Origin: Pelmatolapia mariae
Lineage: Eukaryota; Chordata; Actinopteri; Cichliformes; Cichlidae
Assembly (NCBI RefSeq): GCF_036321145.2
Contig: NC_086246.1
Location: 50,182,501-50,246,500 of the forward strand
Reading direction: 5' to 3'
Length of the DNA stretch: 64,000 nucleotides
Positions 12,852-25,310 of the stretch are shown piece after piece (the stretch's first letter is position 1; the number at the start of each line of letters is the position of its first letter). Both the position numbers and the translations under genes were made by a program. The notes beneath the pieces were generated by a model. The model made no database searches. It had not been told where the DNA came from and worked only from the letters and a program-made list of their open reading frames with translations.

Positions 12852-15044
12852 TGTCCCACAAGGGGAAATTTGGTTGTAACAGCAGCAAAGAAAAAAGCAC
12901 ATATACAAACAGAACAGAAACAGTTTTTACAGAAACAAATATTTACATCATGGACAACAGTTACAAAAACAGAGTACTGTACAGTTACTAAGATTAAAGT
13001 ACACATAAACAAACCCAGGTTGTAGTGTGCAGACAGAGCAGGATACTGGAAGATGTTTAAATAATTAAGAACATTTAGAAAAAGTACAGATTGTGTATTG
13101 TACCTGTGCATTAAAATTGTACCTGTGTCACATTTTAGTTAATAAAACATTACTGTGTCTAATACCTTGAGTCTGGCATTACGACCGTCTCCATCGTGGA
13201 CTCTTGAATCCAAAGGAAACCCACAAAAGGTGGAGTGCTACGTTCAATTAGGTAATGCAAGCAAGCTTGATTATTATTTTGTTTTTCTTTATTTACATGT
13301 TTTGTTTACTGTCTGGCATACAAGCTGTGTGGAAAGCACGAGTCAGTAAAGAAGCTTTGAAGGTTACTTGGAGATTCTAAACTGACCATAAGGGCGAGCA
13401 CGTCTGCCTGTCTGTGTTATTGAGTCAGCAGAGTGTTGGTGATTTTTACTCACTGTGGAGCCTCAGTACTCAGTAGCCCCGTTTTCATTGGTCTGACACT
13501 TAATGACTGTGATGTTGTGCTTGCTGAATGCTTCCTCTTTGCAAACACTATTCAGGAAGGCAGAAAATTCATGAATGGACTTGTGGCGTCCCACTGCAGT
13601 GCCACTCTCAGGGGGCTGCTTACTTGCTCAGTCCTCTTTTACACCTTGAGGAGCACAGGCCTTCAACAGTTGGTCTCCACTTCTGTTACTGCGGCCGTCG
13701 CCCAGCAGCTTTCAGCTCATCCGTGAGACTTCCCATCCATGTCTGTCTGCGGCATCCTCTTCTTCGCTTTCCTCGTGGATTCCAGTCAAGTGATTGTTGA
13801 GTGACATTTGACTGGTTCGTCCACGTCTGTGCGATCAGCTGCCTTTGGTCCTTCTATCGACCCGGACTGCCATAAGTTCCTACTCTGCCGTCTCGCATGG
13901 ATCTGTTGAACCGCTGAACGTGGAGGATCAGTCTGAGACGCGTGTTAGTGAAGGTCGGTATCCTCAGGGGGTTAAACCACTCCAATTTCCAGCCAATAAT
14001 GTCATCTTTGCATTAGGAAAAGTTTCTTTAAAGGCCTTAAATCTCCACAAAGAAGAGCTGTGACCTAAGATTGAGTTGGGAGAATGCCACCAACAATAAA
14101 ATAAACAAAGCCCCGAGTTTTTCAGTGAAAAATTACCTTTGGAAAGAACATATCTTGATTTAAGTCACATGGGAAAACAAGAAAACTCAGCTGCTTGGCA
14201 CTGAGTCGTTAGCGCCCTGATATGCACGAATGTTGGTTCATGGCGTAAAAGGAAAACATTACCGTCCAACGACTTTCTTTCTAAAAGAAAACGAGACCTC
14301 ATCACACAAACAATGTGAAACATTGTGTATATACTGTAACATGGCCATGTGCAGCTAAGTGCTGCAAATCCACTCTGCTTGGTATTTTAGTAAATGTTTG
14401 GTTTCAGACTCTGAAAAAGAGATTCTGATCCCGGTCGTTCACCCTGCATCTTTGTTTTATCCTGGCTTAGTCTGCTGGAAACTCTGAATGCTTCACGACA
14501 GTTTCAACAAACAAATAAGTCCAGTGGGAAAATATGAAAAACAGAGACGACATCGGCACCTTGGCTTGAGTAACGAGCATCCATTTGTGCCCCAAACATG
14601 TCGTTTTATGCAGAGACGTTATCGCTTCATGTATTTGTGCCACGTCTGCTTTCATCCAGTGAAGCTTTTTTCCTCAGAAATCACGATTAATGCTTCTAGT
14701 TTTCGGGCTAGATGATAATAAACTGCAGTCAGGCTGACTGTTTGTCTTATAAATATTTGTACATTTTTGCTTTCACCTCAACACAGAGATTTTGTTTTAC
14801 TTTTACTTTCTTTGAGCCAGTGTTTTCTTCCCTCTGAATATCTGAAGAAAACGCTGTCCGCAGTTTATCACCACAGCCAGTCCATTGAGCATAGTTGGCG
14901 GCTCTTTGAATCTCTGCCCACGTGCCCTCTGATTTTTACTGAAGACTGTTTCCAAAGTAAGAAAATCAACCGAGCCAAGACATTTGTAGGCAGGCATGAG
15001 AATGCAATAATCTTCCTATACTTTTGGCAGAAAGATGGAAACAG
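12852..15044. other. Unassigned noncoding sequence
   Basis: Follows the L2 tail. The 141-codon minus-strand frame starting at 13111 runs into the L2 repeat and is not a gene. 13430-13980 is GC-richer but shows no splice-bounded exon. Confidence 0.4.
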
Positions 15045-15125
15045 AAAAACATCCATCATCTTTACTGCTTATCCATCTTAGGGTCACAGGGGGCTGGATG
15101 CTCTCCCAGCTGTCAAAGGGCACGA
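15045..15125. repeat. Short fragment of a common fish repeat
   Basis: The phrase 'ctgcttatccatcttagggt' followed by a CCCAGCTGTCAAAGGGC block is a widespread teleost repeat motif. Only about 80 bp remains. Confidence 0.55.
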
Positions 15126-15589
15126 TTATAGTAATAATGATGCTTAAATTGAAATATTTCTACAACCATGATCAAGTTTTCCTGTTTACGAAAAATACCA
15201 TCCGAAGGCTGAAAGGCTGTGTTACTGGACTAGACTTAAATGACAACCTAAAAAAAATGAACCAATGTGATGAGGGTCAAAATAGCATATGAGCACAATT
15301 CCCAAACATCTCTCATGCACTTTATTGCCAGAGGTCACTCACCCATCCAAATTGTGAATTTGAGTGTTTCAGTCACTTCCATGGAGGTGAATGAAGTCAA
15401 GCAGCTTGGCATGCAGATATTTTAGCAGAAAGTTAAACTGCTAATAGATGTTTGTTGGTATTTTTGGTCACATGAGGGCAGCGAACAAAGTGATGTATTT
15501 TTGAAGTTATAGACTTGACATACTGACCTCGTTAGCAAATGCAGAGAATCACAAGCAGGCTAAGTTAACCCAGAGAAAGCCTTTATTTT

Positions 15590-15800
15590 GGCTGAGAAAC
15601 GTCCACAATGCAAAAGTCCAACAGAAGGTAAACAGAACAGGCTGGGAATACAAAGGGAAGGTCAGCAGATGCTGCAACTTTCATCTGAATGCAAACCACC
15701 TCCATTTGCTTCATGTTTTCCTGTAGCTCACTTAGTAGTTAGCAAGTATTTGCAGACAAACACGAACAACTACAGGGAACAACCAGTGCTTGTATAACAT
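15590..15800. repeat. Member of an unclassified repeat family
   Basis: Carries 'tagttagcaagtatttgc', then 'agacaaacacgaacaactac', parallel to 10085-10170. A related 'cagttagcaagtgattgcag' occurs at 19690. No coding capacity. Confidence 0.5.
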
Positions 15801-16439
15801 GTGGTGGACAATGTGCACATCAAGTGATGTCATGTAAGAAACACACACATACTGAGGGCTAATCAGTGTGTGTGTGCGATGAGACACAGGAAACAGGGTG
15901 AAACCAATACCTGACAGTGAGACAAAGGACCTCCAAATTAAAACAGGAAGTAGTTTAACAGGGAAACACAGAGATGACGACTTTACAACAAGAGCACAAA
16001 CTCATGAGAAAAATCTCTTTGTTCTAGCTGCTAAACACTGCGGTCCCCTGTGGTTACTTACTAGCTGGTCAAATATTAATATGGAAAGGTGCTGTATCAA
16101 TGCAAGACTCACCTCATGACGCCTCGTGGTGCTGCAGGTCAATTAAACCCTCGTTTAAAGGCACCAATCACTACAGAGTAATGTATCTGCCTGAATCTGG
16201 TGTAATCTGAAGTTAACACTGATGCACTGAAAGCCAGAAAAACACTAAAACAGCTCAGCATGTTCCTCCCATCACCGTTCAGCGGCCTTGTCTCGCCCAA
16301 AGCCAGCGAGCAGTAGCCATTTACAGCATCGATTGTCGCAGGCCACAGAATGACAAAACGAATCACTCGTGCTCACAGATAAAATACAGACTATACTTCA
16401 ATTATGAAATTGTCTCATTTTCATTGTTTCTCAAAGAAA

Positions 16440-16930
16440 ACCCAAAGTGAAGGAGTTCACGTATCTGGTGTACTTATTTCTGAGTGAGGGAAGAGTGCAG
16501 GGGGAGATTGACAGACAGATTAGAGCGATGTCAGCAGTTGTTGTACCAGTCTGTTAAGGTAAAGAGAGAGCTTTTGATTTACCAGTTAATCTACATTCCT
16601 GTTGTCACCTATGGCCCCATGGGCTGTGACACAAAGAATGAGATGGGAGATAGAAACAGTGGGAATGTTTCCTTCCAAGGCTGGGCTCTCCCTTAGATCA
16701 TTTTGACATCTGACATGTCCTGGATTCCTTCTAGTTGAGGTGTTTTGGGCAAGATTTGCTGGGAGGACACCCAAAGATGACCCAGGATACAGTGGAGAGA
16801 TTAGGTCTCTCGACTGGCTTGGGAATACCTTGGTGTTTCTCTGCAGAGCTGAAGCAGGTGGCTGGGAAGAAGGAAATCTTCCCCCCACAACCTGGATAAG
16901 TGGCAGAAGATGGATGGATGGCATTGTTTG
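16440..16930 (+). mobile_element. RTE/Rex3-type LINE remnant, 3' end
   Basis: A degenerate frame includes PVVTYGPMGCDT, comparable with the PVLTYG...W segment after the RT domain. It ends in 'gcagaagatggatggatgg', the GATG-repeat 3' terminus typical of fish Rex3. Several stops and frameshifts. Confidence 0.7.
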
Positions 16931-18392
16931 GTTAATAATACAACCTTTCATAAAATTAAACATACAACAAAAAGTAATCCTCTACCAGCTGCAACATTTC
17001 CTTGATTACTACTGTTGACTGTCCTTACGTGCTCTGCAACAGTAACGACACCAGCCAAACCTTTGCTCGTGTCTATTTCTGATGGTGAGGGACTCCTACT
17101 GGATTACCCTGCACCAAGCACAGGAAAAATGATAAAAGGGGGAACCCGCTGGTTTATAATGTGACCCCTGTTAAAAAGTCAGTCTCCAGGTGCTGGTATA
17201 GCTCGCTGATCCAGAAGCACAGGTTTGATTGTGTCCCGAGGCAATTCCATGAGTGTCTTCCTAGTTTTCCTGTCCTATCCCAATGAAGGCTAAAAACATC
17301 AGTCTGTGACAGCTTGAGTCAGAACATTGGTGGCGTGCACTCGAGCAGCTTTACAAACCACAAACCAAATTGTTGGGTGGAGGCCTGTGCAAATAAAACC
17401 TAGAGTATCTGGACAGCGAGGTACAGTTGGGGGTAAATAAGAAAATATGTCTTTATGTAATTTTGAGTGACTGTCACAGAAAACGCCATTTGGAGAAACA
17501 CAATGCATCGGTATCCTCCTCTGCTATTAGGTCAGCACTTAGAAAAGTGAGGACTGAAAAACCCAAAACTCTGGAGTCTAATTTTGTGCAGTGAAATGAC
17601 AGATTGCACTGATAAAGTATGAAATTGTGAGTTATTGTAGGAAACAGGAGAACATTGCAGGGGGCTGTTCTCGTCCTCCAAACTGCTGCTGTAAGATATT
17701 ATCTAACTTCAAAGGGAACACAAGAGTTTAATTAATAAATGTTATGTCTGGACACGTAATACCCTCTGAAATACTGTCTAATCTTTGCTGCTGCCCTCTA
17801 ATCATTTTAGATTTACACAGGGAGCAGTTGGAGCCACTGGAAGCTGCTTCCAGCTTGGAGGGGCATCATTAGTATGTCCTTGCTGCATTTTATACAAAAC
17901 GTGTTCCTTATATCTTTTTCTCAGTGCCATTAAATTCTACGTTTTAACAAAGTTGAACTATTTTATCAAAACTTACTTTTTATGTCGGTGACTCTGTGCT
18001 GTAAAAACACTTCAAGAAGGACAGGAAAGTTGTTTTGGACTAACTGTTTTGGGGATAAAAGTCGTGACTTTCTACTTACAAGATCTGCAGGGCCTCCTGT
18101 CACTCTGCGGTGTCAGACTGAAAGGCCACGTCCCAAACTGCTGCATCGTGCCTGCTGATGAAACACTGCCGACCCTCCGCCGGCTGAGCTGACAGAGTGA
18201 TTTACTGGGTTGGACACAGAGATGCCTGGACTATAAGTGGAGGTAGTTCATTTTGTCCATGATTCTAAGTTACAAAATCGGAGATTAATTGCACATTACA
18301 CATTGATTTAGGTGGATAAAGTAAACTTTGGTTTAGAGTTGGCTAGTTGTTAAATCTTTCCCTCTCAACCAATGAAAAGCTTTCTTTTCTCT
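16931..18392. other. Unassigned noncoding sequence
   Basis: A tRNA-like phrase at 17190-17245 is too weak to call a SINE. Otherwise nothing recognised. Confidence 0.4.
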
Positions 18393-19418
18393 GGTAGCAC
18401 TTTCTATTACAGCTTGATAATAAAGGGGTAATAGTTGGGTAACAAGGTGGAAACAAGAGCGTAATAATGTGGTAATATCTAAGTTATTACTATGCAAGGG
18501 GGTGGCTGTGGCTCAGGTGAAAGAGCGGATCAGCTACTGATTGGAAGGTTGGTGGTTCGATCCTCCTTCCCCAGTCTGCATGTCAAATATCCTTGGGCAA
18601 GATACTAACCCCAAGTTGCCCTCCGATGCGTTCATCGGAGTGTGAATGTATGTGAATGTAGATTAATTTGCACTTACGTTTAGAAGTGCTTGTATGAGTG
18701 GGTGTGTATGAGTAGAAAAGCGCTATATAAGAATCAGTCCATTTACCATTTTGCAAAAGTAATATCCAAGTAATATCATGCTAGGAACAGTGGTTACAGT
18801 TGAGTAATATTACACTGTAATTGGAGTTATTACTATGCAATAACGAAAGTAATAACCAGTTAATATTCAAGTAATATCATGCTAGGAACAGTGGTTACAG
18901 TTGAGTAATATTACACTGTAATTGGATAATAAGTGCCACAAAACTGGGGGTAAAAATGTGGAAATATAGCTTGGTAATAAAGTGGTAATAGCAGGGTAAC
19001 AAGGCAGAAACAAGAGCGTAATAATGTGGTAATATCTAAGTTATTACTATGCAATAACGAAAGTAATAACCAGTTAATATCCAAGTAATATCATGGTAGT
19101 AACAGTCAATATTACCTGAGTAATCTTACACTGTAATTGGATAATAAGGGCCCCCAAAACTGGGGGTAACAATGTGGAAATACAGCTCAGTAATAAAGTG
19201 GTAATAGCAGGGTAACAAGGCAGGAACAAGAATATAATAATCTAGTAATATCTAAGTTATTACCACTCAATTACCTGTGGTAGTTTCTTTGTAATAAGCA
19301 CAAGACAGAGCTGCAAAATGCAAATGCAACAAATTACCACAGGTAATTACGCTCTTGTTTCCCACTTGTTACCCGACTATTACCCCTTTATTATCCAGCT
19401 GTAAAAGAAAGTGCTACC
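18393..19418. mobile_element. Nonautonomous TIR DNA transposon with internal tandem repeats
   Basis: The ends form inverted repeats of about 74 bp: 18393-18466 starting GGTAGCACTTTCT and 19345-19418 ending AGAAAGTGCTACC, with few mismatches. The interior is built from repeated 'gtaataa...gtaacaagg' blocks with a period of about 216 bp (phrases at 19001 and 19217) and a second duplicated 96-bp block near 18765-18930. No transposase frame. Flanks 'ttttctct' and 'ttttcttt' could be an imperfect 8-bp target duplication. Confidence 0.85.
18498..18757 (+). mobile_element. tRNA-like SINE inserted in the TIR element
   Basis: Has an A-box-like 'gtggctcaggtgaaagagcg', a B-box-like GGTTCGATCC, then 'ccttgggcaagatacta' and a 3' end near 'aaaagcgctatataagaa'. 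It interrupts the TAA-rich repeat pattern of the host element. TGCAA on both sides may be a short target duplication. Confidence 0.75.
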
Positions 19419-20439
19419 TTTTCTTTTTCTTTTTTTTGTAGGTTCCCAACGGCAATAAACAGAACAGCACAAATTTAGGAAATAGATTTAACAGTATGTG
19501 TAATATAAGTTGCAATTGTTTACATGTACGGTTTTTAACACAGCCCCAAAGGGACTTTCTGTCTGCAGCTGGACTCAAACCAGGAACCACTACACTATGG
19601 AGGCATTGCCTACAGTGGTAAACAAGCATTACTTTAAAAGCTAAGGGAAGGACTGTCTGAGTCACACTTTGCACAGATTCGCTCAGAGAGCAGTTAGCAA
19701 GTGATTGCAGGCAAGTTGGCATCTCCTGTGGATGTGGCCACTAATCTGAAATTTGGTGGTTTGATCCCTGGATGTGCAGCAAAGGTTCGTTTTAGTTGCA
19801 TTCGCTCAGAGCGCGCAATTAGACATAGAAAGTGCTTATTTAAATGCATGTATAAGACGTGCTACATAAAGATCTTTGAGTGCTCAAGGCCCTACACATG
19901 AACTGGTCCATTCCCAAGAGAAGAAATAGTCCCATATACAAGAGGAGAGGCCTGACATCAAACCCATCGCTTGCTCACTACCAGTGGTTGCTGGGCCGGT
20001 GTGTAGGTGTGTGTAACAAGTTGATTTCAGTTGCAAAGCCTCAAAACCCTGTCGTTCAAGCGTGTTCATATCTGGCTTCAAAGCAGCAGTCTATAACTGA
20101 TTTTTTTAAAAATGTGGTCTAAAGAACTCACATTTTCACTTTACGGCACATTTAACACTGACTGTACGCATGCCATCAAAGCACAGTAATTGACTTCATT
20201 TTTAAATAAAACGACTTAGCATAGTCCCATTATCGAGTGGGAACAACTCATCTGATCTTTCCTTTAGAATTTGTGAAAATTTGCTTCTTAACGTTTGCGA
20301 CCATAAGTGGTTTCTGCCCATTGCTGTTTCATTGATTCAACAGACTTATCTCCTGCAAAGGCACATTAGACCATTAGTCCCGTAATAGCGGGTAAACATT
20401 CGAGACAATCGCAAGGCAAACAGAGAAACACAATCGATG
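19419..20439. other. Unassigned noncoding sequence
   Basis: A 'cagttagcaagtgattgcag' phrase at 19690 links to the family at 10020 and 15590. Rest unassigned. Confidence 0.35.
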
Positions 20440-20890
20440 CCTCTCAGCTTCCAGAAACATAATCCTGCACCTGGACTCCCTCAGAGTACCCAAGCACCTG
20501 TGTGAGGAAAAAGGAAGGAAAGAAAGACTGTGTCCCTTTAAGGGATAACTCACAGAGGAAGAAGGAAAAACTGCAAAGAAGGAAGGAGAGGAGGTGTCTA
20601 TGCATACGTGTACATGTCAAAGTGATAGACACTTGGGCGAGAGACGGAGAAGGAGAGAGAGAGGGAAGAAAGATAAGCAGAGAGATAAAGAAGGGGAGAC
20701 ACAACATTGCATTAGACACTAAAAGCCATACATCGCTCACTAAAGGCTAATGCAATTGCCACACAATAAGAGCGTCTCAGCGGAGGCTGTAAAAAGAAAA
20801 AAACTAGAGAGGGGAATGTAAGAGGAGAGGCAGGGAGGGAGGGGAGAATGGAGGGAGGGGAGGAAGGAGGAGATCTGGCAGCTCTGCCTC
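20440..20890. repeat. Homopurine-rich stretch
   Basis: The plus strand is dominated by GA, GGA and GGGA runs, densest at 20640-20700 and 20820-20875. Frames here are compositional artefacts. Such polypurine tracts are common upstream of promoters and in 5' leaders, and this one directly precedes the candidate exon ending near 21538. Confidence 0.7.
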
Positions 20891-20949
20891 CAGACTCTCA
20901 TATGGATCTCCTGGGACAATGGTTGAAAGTCTCTCTCTACTGTAACTCC

Positions 20950-21538
20950 TGACTGTGTGTGTGTGAGTGGCTCGCTGTTCTTGCTGTGTCTCCAGAGTGA
21001 TTTATCAGGTTTGCAGGGAGGAGAGACAGAGGGAGAGAGGGGGAGGGAGACAACTCCAGTAGCAGGCAGGCAGCAGTTACCAACCAGCTGGCCGGGTGTG
21101 TTAACTCCACATCTGACCTCTATGGGAACAGAGCAATCTCCTCTCCTCTCCTGGCTGACTGTGGGAACGAGGAGAGATCTTCATTTCCCCCACTCTCACT
21201 GCTCCTGGCTGGGCCGTCGAGCTCGGGGAACCGGCCCCTGGACGGAGGAGGACATGACAGGACGGGACAGCTTTGGGAGCGAGATCTCAAGAGGGACAGC
21301 CGGGCTCTGAGGATTTCACCGCCGAGCAGTAACTGGACCTCGCTGGCACCGCCTGGCTGTCAGTCAGGCAGCGATGCAGTTGTCTAGTCAGTCATTAGCC
21401 AGTCAGATGGTTAGTTAGTCAGCCGGGAAATCGGTCAGTGGGGTCCTTCCCAAAGAGTCAACTCTTAGTGCATACCCTCATCTGAACTCTGAGGTGACTC
21501 AGACTTGCCATGTAGCCAGAGCGGACCTGTGGGCATGG
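20950..21538 (+). other. Candidate 5' leader exon of an unidentified gene
   Basis: Purine-rich, relatively GC-rich sequence ends in GGGCATG|GTGAGTGG, a good donor match directly after an ATG. Stops occur in all frames upstream, so it would be mostly or wholly 5' UTR. A run of AGTCAGTC/TTAGTTAGTCAG units lies at 21360-21425. No downstream coding exon could be linked to it, so the gene cannot be named and the call rests on composition plus one splice signal. Confidence 0.3.
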
Positions 21539-23035
21539 TGAGTGGCAAACACCCCTCTCTGTCTCTCACACACTTTTTTCCCTTTGAGTGTCTTCCTTCC
21601 GTGACTTCGGTGCTCCTTTTTCAAATGATATTAGTTGTGCTCTCTTTGTGTGTTTTTCCTTCCATGCCTCTTCCTTTGGCAGCTGACTTTTCACAAACAC
21701 GAGATAACACGTTTGATCAAAGCCATCGGTGTGATGTTACGGCGTTTATCCTGCCACGGTTTGATCTTTTAGGGAAGCATCTGTCTGTGTGACAAACAAG
21801 TAGTTGGTTTTTCAGCTGGAGAGATCTCACATGGGCGGTTTAATCTGGCTGCTTGTTTTCGGCTTAAATGGAAACTATCATCTCCTTTTAGTCGAGGCTA
21901 CTTTAAAGCGCAACACTGTGGATTTTGTGATGCTAAATTAATAAAGGCTTTTATAAAAGTTGAATAAACCTGGGTTTTATTTTTGATCCCTGCAAAGAGA
22001 AGAACAGATATTTCACACATACCTGCGTGCAGACACACACACACACCTGCACGACTTCAGGCTGCTGTAACAGCACTTTTTCTCAGAAAACTCATGACTG
22101 AGGGGGGTTTTGTACAATGCCATAATCTCAGCACTATTTGGAGAAGGAGTTTGATTTGATAAACTATCCCTAAAGCCAAGTGCACAGAACATTTTTGGAC
22201 AAATAGTTCAAATATTTGAACCTGCTCCAAGGCTTTATCTGGGTCTGCTAAATCAGTCAGTTGTTCCCATGTGCAAGAGACATGTTACACAAGGGCAAGG
22301 CTAATGTGCTCAGAGAAGCTGTTTAAATGGAAATGTATAGTATTTAAATTAAATTCTGCAGTATATATGTGCGATATTGTCTTAAGTTCTTTATGGTTGA
22401 TCGAGCTAATAAAAAAGAAATGAATAGAGTTTAAAGTTAATGGAGCACTCACAACGTTAATCAGAGCATGAATTAATACCCGACTCTGCAGCTGTAAGCA
22501 TCTTTTTGTGACTTTGTGCCATTAGTTTTGTTTTCCTGCCCAGCTGAGGCGTATAATTGAGTCTCGCAGCTCTCATCAGCCCTCCAGTATAAAACCAGCG
22601 ACTATTTATCCAAACCAAGTGAGCAACACAGTGCCACCTGCCCAGCACGAAACAGAATATAACAACCTGGATAAATGAACATCTGGGAGAGAAAAAAACA
22701 CTTAAAAAATAGAAATGTCTGGGAAAATGATCTCACACCAAATATTACAGATTTCTCACCCCCTCCGCCCGGAAACACGATCTGCTTTATGAAAGCCAAA
22801 CGTTGGAAATGTATCAGGCCAGCTGTGTTGTTGCAAAAGAGTTAACTCTTAAAGCCTGCGTGACCTAAACCCGCTCAGACACAATCAAGATGCAGACGTT
22901 TTATTTTTACATGCGACGGTGCCGCACGGTTAAATTAAAGGACTTAAAGGGGAACCTGTTCTTATTCACAGCTCATCATTTCTTGGAAACCATTAGAGTC
23001 ATCCTGATTATTCTGGGCCCTGTTCCTCCTCCTTC

Positions 23036-23250
23036 TCAGACATAGCCGCTAGAAAAGATGGACGTAGTTACCGTGATGTCACCCGCTGGTTTTTGGAGCC
23101 TTGAGATTGTTTTCACCATCATCATCTTGTTGTTTTGAAACCAGATGCGAGGGGCGGGACTGACAATGAAACCGCACGCTCATTTGCTAATGACTTGTCA
23201 GTCAGAAGTTGTAAGGCAGTGCACGTACCCCTGGATAAACCTTTCTAAAG
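23036..23250. repeat. Possible dispersed repeat fragment
   Basis: 'agatggacgtagttaccgtg' followed by 'atgtcacccgctggtttttg' recalls a repeated fish segment about protein-independent genomic DNA. Boundaries unclear. Confidence 0.35.
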
Positions 23251-24599
23251 CAGGACTAAAACTGACCAAATGACCTCAACGCTTTATTCATTCTGACCAA
23301 AATGAGCGACTGAGCTCATAAACCCAGCAGGAAAGTTGAAGTCCGCAGACTTTTATACGCTTTTTGAAACCGGCGCTGTCGCTCAGTTCCCACCTTGACT
23401 TCACTTTTCAGCCCTCTCCTTCTTGCGTCCTTTTTTTGTAAAGTCTGTCGACTCAAACAGGACGTTTCAGCTCCTCTTCTTCTAAGACCCGCCCTCCTTT
23501 TACGCCAACTTTCTTCTGATTGGTTGCACCTCAGAAACAAAAGATTGTGAACAATAAAGGGGTGGGGCTTCTGTCGTCACTGCCATAGCTGTGCGCCTGA
23601 GATTACCATATTGAGGTTATCGCCTCTTTGTGATGTTAGGCCATGTTTACTCTGAGCATCCACCATTAACAGCTGTATGTATACTATACATATGATTTGT
23701 ATGTGTGTGATTTTAAATCTGGCCTTCAAACTCATTACCTGACTTTCATCTCAACAGACAAACATGTCAGTAAATATTTTCATTCATCGGAGTCAGATGT
23801 GTGAGCAGATGTGTAAGTGCTCCCTTAACGTTTGAGCAGCGGGAAATTAGGAGAAACCACTTGAACTGAAATTACACGCAAAACAATCGGGACTGAGATT
23901 TTTACATTTTGAAAAATGCAATCAGTGCATTATCCTCTGGTCTCTGCCTCTTAGCTCGGTTTGTGACTCATTGCCAGAATAAGGACAGAGAAGTCTGAAT
24001 GATCCACGCCTCCTGGCAACATTTGGACCATATTTTTATGCTGTATTGTTCCAAATATTTCACTAGAAGCATCAAGTAAACGCCCTCCGATTGCCTTGAA
24101 TGACAAATCTTGGCTTAATGTATCCATAGCATGAATTAGCATTTGTTAAAGTGCTCTGATGGGATGACGCAGAGACACGTCAGAGATGATTGTTGGGATT
24201 GAGCCATAAAATGAAGTTATTGCTGTGAATCATCAAAAAATAGTAGGCTAAAAGTTGTATAACCTTATATTAGGCCAAGTCACCGACCTTTTAACCATTT
24301 TTATTACATTCAAACAAGCGTCTATGTGTGTGTTATGCATGCAGCTATCTGTGGCCCTTGCTCTTTACTTGAACATCGGCCTGGCCTGGTTAGCTGGTAA
24401 CTCCCCAGGGGTGTTACAAAGGTGGCCGCTTAGTAGCCAGACTTGCCTTTGAGGTCTTAGACGGCGACGCTGTAACTCGAAAAAGGCCAAACAGCTCAGA
24501 TTCCTGCTCGAGGCAGATGTTGACATGGGCGTTGTCTCCTGAACAATGAGCAGATGTTTGTTATTTGGGCTCAGCTGCTAATTTTGTTGTCGTTTGATA

Positions 24600-24740
24600 G
24601 AGTCTGTGTGGGAGTGGGAACACGCGTGTGTGCGTGTGTGCCTGTGGTGTGCGTGTGTTTTCCCCTGCAAATGCACTCTGGTGTGATTCCACAGTAGTTT
24701 GTTGTGCACATGTGTGTGTGTCCGTGTGTGCAGCCACACG
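24600..24740. repeat. TG-rich imperfect microsatellite
   Basis: Interrupted GTGTGTGC and GTGTGTTT runs in two clusters (24625-24660 and 24705-24732). Confidence 0.75.
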
Positions 24741-25242
24741 GTCCTTTTCTCTTCTCTGATGGTTTTCCTGCACTTTGTGTGCCTGCTGCTTCCCCTCAGA
24801 TCAACTGCAGAATTTTAGAACGTACAGGACAGCATGGTTTCCCTCAGCTCTTTCAGCGCGGCCGTTCGCCCACCACAGAGAATTTCTGTCTGAACCGAGG
24901 CAATTACAGCACACATCCAAAGCCATCTTAGCCAGGAACCAAATGAAGGAGCCTTTGATAGCGCTCCGACTGATGCATATTTACATTTTATGACCAACCA
25001 AGTAGTAAACAGCTTGCCTTGTTGGCGCTGGAGCGAGACTTTAAATGCAGGCCTGTTTGCACACAAGCGCACACATCAGCGCGCACACGCGTGCTTAAAA
25101 GCTTGTGCACAAACTGACAAAGACTTTTCAAAATATCAATTCAGCCATTTCCTCTTCTGCCAAACGACTTGGCGACAACGCCAGCTCCATTTGTTTGCTG
25201 GTCACTGATTTCATAATCAGTTTTGTTGTGCTATGCCTGGCT

Positions 25243-25310
25243 GCTGCTGCTGCTGCTGTTTTTTTTTTTTCAGAGCTGCAGACGCAGCAGCAGCGGCAGC
25301 AGTAGCCTCC
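25243..25310 (+). repeat. CTG tract, T run and CAG tract forming an inverted repeat
   Basis: Six CTG units (25243-25260) are followed by a T11 run ending in TTTTCAG and then by a CAG-rich tract (25280-25303) broken by ACG and CGG. The two arms can pair as a hairpin, and the T run plus CAG mimics a splice acceptor. Confidence 0.7.

Larger units (their letters stand above)
21539..25242. other. Unassigned noncoding sequence, possibly intron
   Basis: If the candidate leader exon ending at 21538 is real, this is its first intron. No coding exon recognised. Confidence 0.3.

Noticed and set aside
12686..13111. A 141-codon minus-strand frame
   Set aside because: Its C-terminal half is antisense to an L2 3' UTR, so it is not a gene.
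18508..18570. A possible tRNA gene with A and B boxes
   Set aside because: The boxes belong to a SINE: no cloverleaf closes, and the 3' part matches SINE tails elsewhere in the window.
20957..21310. A 117-codon frame in the candidate leader
   Set aside because: Low-complexity Gly/Arg/Glu composition driven by purine-rich DNA; stops before the donor at 21538.
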